Source of the DNA: Candidatus Poseidoniaceae archaeon | GTDB lineage: Archaea > Thermoplasmatota > Poseidoniia > Poseidoniales > Poseidoniaceae | Assembly (NCBI GenBank): GCA_022451835.1 | Contig: JAKUNX010000056.1 | Span: 1 to 5,179 of the forward strand | Length of the DNA stretch: 5,179 nt | Reading direction: 5' to 3' | Shown: positions 1-5,179 of the stretch, piece after piece | Layout: each line of letters begins with the position of its first letter | Numbering within the stretch: the stretch's first letter is position 1 | Notes under the pieces: model-generated | What the model was told of the DNA's origin: nothing | Seen by the model: the letters and a program-made list of their open reading frames with translations, nothing else | The model's database searches: none | Program-made: the position numbers and the translations under genes

Positions 1-911
1 GTGTCAATTTCACTACCATCAACCTTCTCATGAAATGTCTTCTTCATTTTTCTAGACTCAATTACGTTGCTAGGAATTTTATGTAATTCTCGGGTTAGAC
101 CAACCCAAGACGCCGCTTTAATCAGCCATTTTGATGGATCCCAATGGTACCATTTGTGACCATTTCGGTAATCAGCTTGGAATGTGTGGTGGAAATTATG
201 GTATCCTTCTCCGAAAGTAAGGAATGATAGAATTGCTGAATCTTTAGAGGTATTCTCGGTAGAATATGGTTGATTTCCCCAAGTGTGAGCAGCAGAATTG
301 ATGAGAAATGTTGCATGGTGAACAATAACAACTCTAACAAAGCCACCATACACTAAACCGCCTAAGAAGCCATGAGCACCACCAATCCAAGCGAAACCAA
401 CAAGTGCAGGCAATAGGATGCCAGTTAGAAAACCAATTAAGAAAATGTGACGGTCTTGCCAAGCCAGAATTTTATCGGCTTGCAAGTCGTCTACTTTCTC
501 GACAACTTCTTCTCCTTCGTCAATCATTACCCAACCGATATGAGCCCAAAAGAAACCACGAGTAACTGAATATGGGTCATTTTCTGTGTCGGTTTTTAGA
601 TGATGCCTTCGGTGGTCACTGCACCACTTTATGACAGAATTTTGAAATGCTGCAGCGCCAAATAATGCATAAAATAACTTTAGAGGCCAAGCAGCTTTGT
701 GAGTTCGATGACTGAATAGTCGATGATAGCCTGCGGTAATTGAAAGTCCAGAAGCAAGATAAAACATTACAAAAATAATCGGCTCAAACCAACCTATGCC
801 ATAATTTATTGAATAATAAACAAGGGATACTATGGCAATTATTGGCATGCCAATAAGAAAGGCAGAATTGATGATGTTGATGTTTGAAGGCCTACCAACA
901 TGTTCGGACAT
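1..911 (-). CDS. Fatty acyl desaturase, delta-9/stearoyl-CoA type, membrane di-iron (C-terminus cut by window edge)
   Basis: The frame is open from ATG at 911 to the window edge (303 codons, no stop), so only a short C-terminal tail is missing. I translated it by hand and found no frameshift. It carries the full histidine set of membrane acyl desaturases: HRLFSH at residues 63-68, HRRHH at 100-104 and HNFHH at 238-242, plus NSAAH at 205-209, whose Asn and His match the extra metal ligands of stearoyl-CoA desaturase. Motifs typical of the family surround them (TAGYHR, DPYSVTRGFFWAHIGW, FGEGYHNFHHTF). Hydrophobic stretches near 13-34, 42-60, 155-176 and 180-204 fit the four-helix membrane fold. 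By family knowledge it inserts a cis double bond into a saturated acyl chain (CoA- or lipid-bound) using O2 and an electron donor; no fused cytochrome b5 is visible. Exact substrate and regiospecificity are inferred only. It is divergent from the nucleotidyltransferase gene. Confidence 0.93.
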   Translation of the reverse strand, partial: MSEHVGRPSNINIINSAFLIGMPIIAIVSLVYYSINYGIGWFEPIIFVMFYLASGLSITAGYHRLFSHRTHKAAWPLKLFYALFGAAAFQNSVIKWCSDHRRHHLKTDTENDPYSVTRGFFWAHIGWVMIDEGEEVVEKVDDLQADKILAWQDRHIFLIGFLTGILLPALVGFAWIGGAHGFLGGLVYGGFVRVVIVHHATFLINSAAHTWGNQPYSTENTSKDSAILSFLTFGEGYHNFHHTFQADYRNGHKWYHWDPSKWLIKAASWVGLTRELHKIPSNVIESRKMKKTFHEKVDGSEID

Positions 912-1049
912 ACCTTAATCAAATCCTTCAACCGTTTGAGGTTATGTCTTGATTTTACTTACAAAGTGCTGATTTACTAATTTTCTAAGAGTTCCAAAAC
1001 ACCTTTTTCCATCCGATTAGTAAATAAATCTAGTTTTAGTTGACTTTCT
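912..1049. promoter_or_regulatory. Divergent intergenic spacer between desaturase and nucleotidyltransferase
   Basis: This 138-bp spacer has to hold the promoters of both flanking genes. On the plus strand the clearest element is TAAATAAAT at 1021-1029 (separate entry). On the minus strand two A/T-rich stretches could serve the desaturase: AAGTAAAATC (960-951), which would place a start near 928 and leave a leader of about 16 nt, and a TTAGTAAATC block (980-971). Neither is a strong TATA consensus, so the desaturase promoter is only guessed. An AAGG sits directly against the desaturase ATG, too close for a normal Shine-Dalgarno site. I saw no hairpin, operator palindrome or RNA gene here. Confidence 0.4.
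1018..1030 (+). promoter_or_regulatory. Archaeal-type TATA box for the nucleotidyltransferase
   Basis: TAAATAAAT (1021-1029) preceded by purine-containing GATTAG lies with its centre about 25 bp before ATG 1050. That is the distance expected between an archaeal TATA box and a start site lying at or next to the start codon, so a leaderless mRNA beginning near 1049-1050 is likely. There is no Shine-Dalgarno motif before ATG 1050, which agrees with this. The call is inference from spacing and composition; other A/T-rich stretches exist nearby. Confidence 0.45.
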
Positions 1050-1754
1050 ATGTACGACGCGAGACCTCTGTCTAGCGGAATGCCTCAGGTCGTTATTCTC
1101 GCAGGTGGTCTTGGAACAAGACTTGGTCAAATTACTGAATCCATACCTAAGTCACTAGTAAAAGTAGATGATAAGCCAATCATAAGTCACATATTGGATT
1201 GGATTAGCATCCAAGGGTGCGATAGGGCATTAATTTTGACAGGACATCTTGGCAAGCAGTTTGAAGACTATTCGCATGATTCAGTATCGTTGACATTTGT
1301 TCAAGAATCACAACCATTAGGAACTGGTGGTGCATTATGGAATGCTGTAGATTTCTTGGAGTCTGAATTTATTTTATTATGGGGTGATGACTTTCATCCG
1401 ATTAACTATCATGCCTTGGTTAGCAATCATAAAAACGGTACTAATTTGTTAACAATGACAGTTACAGAATCACACGAAACAATGAATTTGTTACACCAAG
1501 ATGGTAAAGTTCTGCAATATGATAAACATAACATCTTGTCAAAATTTAACGGTTATGAAGCCGGCACGAGTATCGTAAAAAAACAAATTGTACTATTATT
1601 TGGCCGAGATGGTAAATGGAGTTGGGAGGAAACAGTTTACCCGTACCTTTCAGGTAGAATCGGCGCTCATATCGATAATACCAAATTTTGGGATATGGGG
1701 ACGCCTGAACGACTATCAAAACTAACCGAATTCCTCAAATCTCAACGCGCTTGA
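1050..1754 (+). CDS. Sugar-1-phosphate nucleotidyltransferase (HddC / mannose-1-P guanylyltransferase-like)
   Basis: This is a 234-residue single-domain NTP_transferase protein. It shows the nucleotide-binding signature ILAGGLGTRL (16-25) followed by the PKSLV lysine motif (33-37), then PLGTGGAL (89-96) contacting the base, WGDD (111-114) with the metal-binding Asp, and FWDMGTPERL (213-222) with the second Asp. Size and the AGTSIV and WSWEE segments resemble D-glycero-D-manno-heptose-1-phosphate guanylyltransferases and short mannose-1-P guanylyltransferases, not the longer GlmU-like forms with a C-terminal beta-helix, which is absent. It would join a sugar-1-phosphate to an NTP, releasing pyrophosphate, in the cytoplasm; sugar and base cannot be read from sequence. 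ATG 1050 is chosen because of the TATA-like box upstream; ATG 1080 (MPQVVILAGG) would also give a normal family N-terminus. The last 33 bp overlap the convergent galactokinase, a possible partner that supplies sugar-1-phosphate. Confidence 0.9.
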   Translation: MYDARPLSSGMPQVVILAGGLGTRLGQITESIPKSLVKVDDKPIISHILDWISIQGCDRALILTGHLGKQFEDYSHDSVSLTFVQESQPLGTGGALWNAVDFLESEFILLWGDDFHPINYHALVSNHKNGTNLLTMTVTESHETMNLLHQDGKVLQYDKHNILSKFNGYEAGTSIVKKQIVLLFGRDGKWSWEETVYPYLSGRIGAHIDNTKFWDMGTPERLSKLTEFLKSQRA

Positions 1755-2546
1755 ACTTGATACAGTCGTTGCGTCTGGGAGCACATCATCATTGACAACC
1801 AATACAAGGATCATACCCCCATATCCTCCACCCATCATCCGAGCGCCAAGCACGCCTTCAGTTTCTTGTAATGTTTTGACCAGTGTGTCCATCTCAACTA
1901 TGCTGACACCCAACTTTTGTAAAGACTCATGAGATTCATTAAGTAATCTTCCTAATGTTTCCGCATTTGAATTAATAGCGCGCAATACTCGATCATTTTC
2001 ATTACTGACATGCTCTTGTTGATATTCGGAGTTCGATTTATAGTCAACATCGGCAAGGTTACGATGAATACCAGAATCAACCAATTTGAATTTCCAAGAC
2101 CTTGGTAAAGCGAAATAATCAATTGAATAATCATCAAAATTAATCAATGTTGCATGATTTTCTTTAGCAAATACCATCGCCATTTGGTCTAATAATCCAC
2201 AAGGGGTACCGAGTATTTGATGTTCTAATTGTTGAGCCATTTTGCAAATAGTTAATTGTTCCAAATTGGGATTTGCACCAACTGTAATCGCCACGCATAG
2301 AGCCGCTGATGAAGACATACCTTTGCCAATTGGAATCTCACTATTGACAATTAATTCCGCTGGATAGCCGCCAGCTGCTTGCCATAATGCAATCACAATT
2401 TCATCGCCAGAAAATCCTGTCTCAAGTGGTTTGATAATTAATTCAAGTTTTACATCGATGGCAAATGGTAATGCAAGGCCACCAGCATAATCGGTATGTT
2501 CGCCAATTATATTGATCCTCGATGGAACAATAACTCGGCGATGCAT
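1722..2546 (-). CDS. galK: Galactokinase-like GHMP sugar kinase, compact form
   Basis: A 274-residue GHMP kinase with the galactokinase signature SRINIIGEHTDYAGG (9-23). Arg10, Glu16, His17 and Asp19 align with the catalytic Arg and galactose-binding Glu/His/Asp of known galactokinases. The ATP-binding loop is IPIGKGMSSSAAL (71-83), the catalytic Asp lies in CGLLDQMA (116-123, Asp120), followed by VDSGIHRNLADVDY (156-169) and the C-terminal GHMP motif ARMMGGGYGG (235-244). By family it phosphorylates galactose at C1 with ATP. It is clearly shorter than usual galactokinases (about 350-390 residues). Much of the loss lies between the galactose-binding motif and the ATP loop (about 48 residues apart) and in the C-terminal half, yet every motif is in place, so it looks compact and not broken. 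A related substrate such as another hexose remains possible. It is the last gene of a minus-strand run, 41 bp after the acetyltransferase; ATG 2546 is the natural start, a few residues before the signature. Confidence 0.88.
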   Translation of the reverse strand: MHRRVIVPSRINIIGEHTDYAGGLALPFAIDVKLELIIKPLETGFSGDEIVIALWQAAGGYPAELIVNSEIPIGKGMSSSAALCVAITVGANPNLEQLTICKMAQQLEHQILGTPCGLLDQMAMVFAKENHATLINFDDYSIDYFALPRSWKFKLVDSGIHRNLADVDYKSNSEYQQEHVSNENDRVLRAINSNAETLGRLLNESHESLQKLGVSIVEMDTLVKTLQETEGVLGARMMGGGYGGMILVLVVNDDVLPDATTVSSSSALRFEEFG

Positions 2547-2587
2547 GTTATTACCAATACAGACTCGTATTTGGTTAGTTGGGATGA

Positions 2588-3067
2588 TTAATCTCGAATT
2601 ATCTCAAACTGGTCATAGTTGAGAATATTTTTACCTTGTAGCCATATTCTCTTGAAATCCAAGCGAATTATCATCGAAATCAATCTTCTAAATGTGTATA
2701 TTGTAAGCACAAAGTTAGTCCAAAAACCAGGCCATTTAGTTATTTTAAAATCAAGTTCATGCAATAATTTGGCCATAGCAGGATTCTTTGTACAACACAT
2801 TATTTTGTTATGTTCAATCTTTTCAACCGCTTGTTGCATAAGTTTCTTGCCGTATCCTTGATTACGATATTCAGGGTCGACCAGAACAGTTGAAATCTCC
2901 ATGTGGCTGCCAACTTTACGGATTTCAGCATAGGCTACAATTTTACCATCATGGTATAATTTTACACAATTTCCATCAAGGTATTTTTGCTCTCTTTTGG
3001 TACTACTTGGCGGTCTTACTTCTCGTTCAAGAGACAACATCGATTTGAGCCAATCGACGTCTTCCAT
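2588..3067 (-). CDS. GNAT-family N-acetyltransferase with hydrophobic/basic C-terminal tail
   Basis: The 159-residue protein has the GNAT core: a strand GKIVAYAEIR (41-50), motif A with ISTVLVDPEYRNQGYGKKLM (58-77), whose QGYGK loop binds the acetyl-CoA pyrophosphate, and motif B NPAMAKLLHELDF (95-107), the usual end of the fold. It should transfer an acetyl group from acetyl-CoA to an amine; the acceptor cannot be inferred. After motif B comes an unusual tail of about 45 residues (113-159) that is rich in Trp, Phe, Ile, Arg and Lys (WPGFWTNFVLTIYTFRRL and beyond), which could form an amphipathic or membrane-touching helix. ATG 3067 is the first start in frame; no Shine-Dalgarno motif is visible. 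It lies 42 bp after the small membrane protein and 41 bp before the galactokinase, all on the minus strand, consistent with co-transcription. Confidence 0.85.
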   Translation of the reverse strand: MEDVDWLKSMLSLEREVRPPSSTKREQKYLDGNCVKLYHDGKIVAYAEIRKVGSHMEISTVLVDPEYRNQGYGKKLMQQAVEKIEHNKIMCCTKNPAMAKLLHELDFKITKWPGFWTNFVLTIYTFRRLISMIIRLDFKRIWLQGKNILNYDQFEIIRD

Positions 3068-3109
3068 AAGATGAGCAAAACGGCTAACGCTAAAGCAGTT
3101 ATCCCTACA

Positions 3110-3355
3110 TCATTGTTTATTTCTAATCGACCAATTCTTTCTTGGAAGTCCTTCTAGGGCAACTCCAGTTAGTGCGCCCCATACATATGGTTGTGAAAGA
3201 TTGAGGTATAGTGCTACACCCATGGCAAGACCGGCCAAAATCCAATGATGAATCCATAGACCTTTGAATTTGAGATGCAGTTTGGTATTCTCGGTAACAT
3301 ATCTAACCATAGCAAAAGCCACGATAAGAGCGATTGAATAATATGCAAAATCCAT
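3110..3355 (-). CDS. Small integral membrane protein with HHW motif, function unknown
   Basis: I do not recognise a named family. From ATG 3355 it is 81 residues with two clear membrane segments (about 3-20 and 33-51) and a shorter third one (57-70), ending in a basic tail (PRKNWSIRNK). The second segment starts with LWIHHW (33-38), a His pair at the membrane edge, and the third holds a Gly-rich GALTGVALEG (60-69) with Glu68. Paired His plus a buried acidic residue suggest a possible metal or polar site, but this is speculation. The start was set at ATG 3355 because GAGGG lies 5 nt upstream; a TTG at 3367 overlapping the preceding stop codon would add four residues. It directly follows the zinc-ribbon gene and probably shares its transcript. 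Confidence 0.72.
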   Translation of the reverse strand: MDFAYYSIALIVAFAMVRYVTENTKLHLKFKGLWIHHWILAGLAMGVALYLNLSQPYVWGALTGVALEGLPRKNWSIRNKQ

Positions 3356-3360
3356 TAAAT

Positions 3361-3365
3361 CCCTC
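3361..3365 (-). promoter_or_regulatory. Shine-Dalgarno-like site deciding the start of the small membrane protein
   Basis: Read on the minus strand, GAGGG is followed by the 5-nt spacer ATTTA and then ATG 3355. It overlaps the stop codon region of the upstream zinc-ribbon gene, as is common where genes of one operon are coupled. This is the clearest ribosome-binding motif in the window and favours ATG 3355 over TTG 3367. Confidence 0.5.
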
Positions 3366-4245
3366 AAAGGCTAATGTTGCACGAAGGACAGAATTTCCAT
3401 TCAGGTTGCGTCACAATCCCACATTCTGGACATAGGTTGGATTTTTGTTCACCCATAATAACCGAATCTTTGACAACCGAATCACCGATTTGGCCAATTT
3501 GGACTACAGGTTTATCATTCTCAAGATGAGTTTGTCTAATTCTACCTGCCTCAGCAAACAATCCTGCCTTTTGATAAATTTCAGCTGCTTTTGTAAAGTC
3601 TCTAGCGAGTTCTAAATTCTTCGCTTCAGCAGCCAACTTGTCTATTTCATCCATCGAAGGAGGAGTACTTGACGAATTTTCTTGCTGCTTAGCAGGGGTG
3701 CTAGTTTGCGTAAAGTTCGCCTGCTGTTTTGCTTGTCTAGTGCGGTTGGTATCGAGTGGCATTTGTCCAGTCATTCCAGGTTTCATTACAGTTCCAGTAC
3801 GAACAACTTGTTGAGTTGGTTGAACTATTGTTGTCTGCGGTACAAACCCCTGATTGACAATTACAGTCTTGGTAGAAGAACTTCCAGAAGACAACGCGAC
3901 TATTCCAACAATCATAGCACCGCAGCAGAATAATCCGCCAAACCCGAAGACAAATCCGCTACTTGCTTCTTGGTCTCTAGCTTCCTGACACTCCTCGCTA
4001 TCGTTGTAGTTAACATCAGCCCATGACTGTCCACACTCATCCAGTAAATCTCGGTCAGGTTCGATGCTTGTACCAACGACCATAAAAAGCAATGAAGTAA
4101 TTAGCAATGTAGTGAACAAGCCCCACTTAGACCGTTTTCCGTCACTAGATTGGACGACATTCGGTATGATGATTCGCTGTGCCACATTTAATCGATGTCG
4201 GACTACCATTTTATGGTAACCCCAAAATAAGTCGTTGACAAGCAT
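3364..4245 (-). CDS. Two-TM protein with TPR-like hairpin and C-terminal zinc ribbon, function unknown
   Basis: The 293-residue protein has, in order: a basic N-terminus; a membrane helix at 42-58; an acidic loop of about 35 residues with Cys71 and Cys86 that is probably outside the membrane; a second helix rich in Gly and Cys (97-118); a Gln/Thr/Pro/Ser-rich flexible linker (120-197); a TPR-like helical hairpin (198-240, with ARDFTKAAEIYQKAGLFAEA); a strand segment QIGQIGDSVVKDSVIMG (249-265); and a four-Cys zinc ribbon CPEC...CPSC (Cys272, 275, 286, 289). With both helices in the membrane, linker and ribbon would face the cytoplasm. The hairpin, strand and ribbon order is one I associate with Thermoplasmata-type archaea, where such proteins are uncharacterised. 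It may be a membrane-anchored scaffold. ATG 4209 (residue 13) is a good alternative start, leaving a roomier divergent spacer. It heads the four-gene minus-strand run. Confidence 0.8.
   Translation of the reverse strand: MLVNDLFWGYHKMVVRHRLNVAQRIIIPNVVQSSDGKRSKWGLFTTLLITSLLFMVVGTSIEPDRDLLDECGQSWADVNYNDSEECQEARDQEASSGFVFGFGGLFCCGAMIVGIVALSSGSSSTKTVIVNQGFVPQTTIVQPTQQVVRTGTVMKPGMTGQMPLDTNRTRQAKQQANFTQTSTPAKQQENSSSTPPSMDEIDKLAAEAKNLELARDFTKAAEIYQKAGLFAEAGRIRQTHLENDKPVVQIGQIGDSVVKDSVIMGEQKSNLCPECGIVTQPEWKFCPSCNISL
4224..4230 (+). promoter_or_regulatory. Possible TATA-like element between divergent genes
   Basis: AAAATAA lies about 28 bp before GTG 4255, a spacing that fits a leaderless start for the plus-strand gene. 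It is the only A/T-rich core in this short divergent region. If the zinc-ribbon gene starts at ATG 4245 the element lies inside that gene; if it starts at ATG 4209 the element is intergenic. Weak evidence from composition and spacing only. Confidence 0.25.
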
Positions 4246-4254
4246 CGGTCTTTT

Positions 4255-5124
4255 GTGTGGCGGACTTGTCCCGTTGTCATGGACGAGTCTCCATGGTGGC
4301 CAGTTGGGATCATCACAGAAGACTCAGAGAGTTTTGATTCCGGTCGCATTCAGACGGTATTTGGCACTTTAGAAACATGGGATTACACCCAGTGTTTGTC
4401 TACAGAATGGTGGCAAGAACAGCCACAAGATGGAGCAGTATGGGGGCAGTGGCCAAAAGTTTCAACGGTAGAGATACTAAGCCAAGATCGTAAAGGCTAC
4501 TTAGTTAGATTAAATGATAATCAAATCGCAAGAATTACGCCATTTGCATTAGGCAACGATTTGTCAAGATTTGTGCAATACCGGCCTTGGAGCGAAGCAC
4601 TTGAAGGCTTAGCAGTAAAGTTGCCAAGCATGGTTTATTTTGTTGAAAATAACGACCGAGTAGCAGTTTATGATTGTCCAGAATTAGTCATTGGCAAGTC
4701 AGATTTTGACGGTGATAAGTTAGCGAGTAATCTTGGTAGTATCCATAGCGCACTCAATGAATTTGCTACACCAAATACAGAGCGCCGTTGGAATGACCGG
4801 CTCAAAGATATTGAATCTGAGTTGAAGGTTACTACGCTTTGGCGTGCACCTCATTCAGAATATACCGTTGGTTTACCACGTTTGAATTTAGATTTAGCAA
4901 TATTAGCAAAACAAGATGATGAATTTGCTTTTGTTGCTGATATGAGGCCGCCAGTTGAACATTTATTGTGCCAAGCAGATAGACTTCCAGGCTTAGCAAA
5001 TTTAATGCTTATCGAGCAACAAATTTCTTTCGCCAGTGGCATGAATGAAGTTGCTAGGAAATCATTGCTTGAGGCTTGGTTAAGTAAAGCACCGAGAACT
5101 TATGCCCATAAAAAGGCTACTTAG
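4255..5124 (+). CDS. Trp-rich soluble protein of unknown function, possibly kinase-like; C-terminus unreliable
   Basis: I do not recognise a family with certainty. The 289-residue frame lacks a signal peptide or membrane helix. The N-terminal third is rich in Trp (eight within residues 2-66). Residues 69-147 look like a beta-rich lobe (STVEILSQDRKGYLVRL, QIARITPF), followed by LASNLGSIHSALNEF (157-170), which resembles the helix after the hinge in aminoglycoside/choline-kinase-like proteins, and then a helical half. The catalytic HGDxxxxN motif of such kinases is not present, so any kinase fold would be degenerate; this is a weak guess. The start is GTG 4255 (TATA-like box 28 bp upstream) or ATG 4279 (MDESPWWPVG); neither has a Shine-Dalgarno site. 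The final residues from about position 286 and the TAG stop lie in or next to a duplicated 68-bp segment that is probably an assembly join, so the true protein likely continues differently. Confidence 0.68.
   Translation: MWRTCPVVMDESPWWPVGIITEDSESFDSGRIQTVFGTLETWDYTQCLSTEWWQEQPQDGAVWGQWPKVSTVEILSQDRKGYLVRLNDNQIARITPFALGNDLSRFVQYRPWSEALEGLAVKLPSMVYFVENNDRVAVYDCPELVIGKSDFDGDKLASNLGSIHSALNEFATPNTERRWNDRLKDIESELKVTTLWRAPHSEYTVGLPRLNLDLAILAKQDDEFAFVADMRPPVEHLLCQADRLPGLANLMLIEQQISFASGMNEVARKSLLEAWLSKAPRTYAHKKAT
4492..4559 (+). repeat. Direct repeat copy 1 (68 bp, inside the kinase-like gene)
   Basis: This segment matches 5112-5179 at an offset of 620 bp with a single difference (C at 4557, T at 5177); the first 65 bases are identical. 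In this copy it is in frame and encodes residues KGYLVRLNDNQIARITPFALGN of the beta-rich part of the protein, so it is ordinary coding sequence, not a mobile element end. Confidence 0.95.
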
Positions 5125-5179
5125 TTAGATTAAATGATAATCAAATCGCAAGAATTACGCCATTTGCATTAGGCAATGA
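5112..5179 (+). repeat. Direct repeat copy 2 at window end (68 bp), probable assembly join
   Basis: The last 68 bases of the window repeat 4492-4559. The copy is entered in a different reading frame from the open gene, so the gene reads KAT and then TAG at 5122-5124. Read in its own original frame the copy stays fully open and encodes the same peptide; the single difference changes AAC to AAT, both Asn. The match runs to the very last base, so the copy could extend beyond the window. This pattern fits a contig end formed by a mistaken path into a strain variant, or the start of a true second gene copy. Confidence 0.9.

Noticed and set aside
122..349. Short minus-strand open frame of 75 codons
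   Set aside because: It lies entirely inside the desaturase gene in another frame and has no family motif; the desaturase frame is clearly the coding one.
1001..1012. T-rich run (CACCTTTTTCC) as a terminator
   Set aside because: It lies between two divergent genes, where no transcript is expected to end, and has no hairpin beside it.
1952..2137. Short minus-strand open frame of 61 codons
   Set aside because: Embedded in the galactokinase in another frame, with no motif or start signal.
1722..2546. Heptose-7-phosphate kinase (HddA-type), as expected beside an HddC-like nucleotidyltransferase
   Set aside because: The N-terminal signature GEHTDYAGG and CGLLDQ are of galactokinase type; HddA-type kinases have a different GGGTD-like N-terminal motif.
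2619..2861. Plus-strand open frame of 80 codons opposite the acetyltransferase
   Set aside because: Antisense shadow of a gene with clear GNAT motifs; its hydrophobic composition comes from the opposite strand's codons.
3682..3933. Plus-strand open frame of 83 codons opposite the zinc-ribbon protein
   Set aside because: Ser/Leu/Arg-rich sequence arising from the low-complexity linker on the other strand.
4851..5042. Minus-strand open frame of 63 codons opposite the last plus-strand gene
   Set aside because: Antisense shadow without motifs or start signals.
4492..5179. Transposon, integration (att) or CRISPR-type repeat at the right end
   Set aside because: Only two copies exist, they are coding sequence with a synonymous difference, there is no transposase, integrase or tRNA nearby, and no regular spacing.

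Overview
The window looks like a short piece (about 40% G+C by eye) of a free-living prokaryote, most likely a marine planktonic archaeon of the Poseidoniales (Marine Group II) type. That assignment is an inference from three things: a membrane protein ending in a helical hairpin, an 'IGDSVVKDSVIMG' strand and a CPxC zinc ribbon, an architecture I associate with Thermoplasmata-related archaea; a TATA-like box about 25-30 bp before the start of the nucleotidyltransferase, as expected for archaeal leaderless transcription; and few Shine-Dalgarno motifs. There is no rRNA, tRNA or universal marker gene here to confirm it, and a bacterial origin is not excluded.

Layout. The left edge (1-911, minus strand) holds an almost complete membrane fatty acyl (delta-9 type) desaturase that runs off the window at its C-terminus. 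A 138-bp divergent spacer (912-1049) carries promoter-like A/T-rich elements. A sugar-1-phosphate nucleotidyltransferase follows on the plus strand (1050-1754). Its 3' end overlaps by 33 bp the 3' end of a convergent, compact galactokinase (1722-2546, minus). The galactokinase is the last of four closely spaced minus-strand genes that read, in transcription order: a two-TM zinc-ribbon protein (4245-3364), a small membrane protein with an HHW motif (3355-3110), a GNAT N-acetyltransferase (3067-2588) and the galactokinase. These look like one operon. Divergent from it, on the plus strand, is an unrecognised Trp-rich soluble protein (4255-5124) with faint resemblance to aminoglycoside/choline-kinase-like folds.

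Functionally, the galactokinase (sugar to sugar-1-phosphate) and the nucleotidyltransferase (sugar-1-phosphate to NDP-sugar) could act in sequence in making an activated sugar for glycans or glycolipids, though they are convergently transcribed. The desaturase implies fatty-acyl chains in the cell, which is notable if the host is an archaeon.

The strongest unexplained signal is at the right edge. The last 68 bases (5112-5179) repeat 4492-4559 with one difference, which would be a synonymous Asn codon change, but in another reading frame relative to the open gene. This creates the stop codon of the last gene. It is best explained as an assembly join between strain variants at a contig end, so the C-terminus of that gene should not be trusted. 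I found no convincing new multi-gene system.
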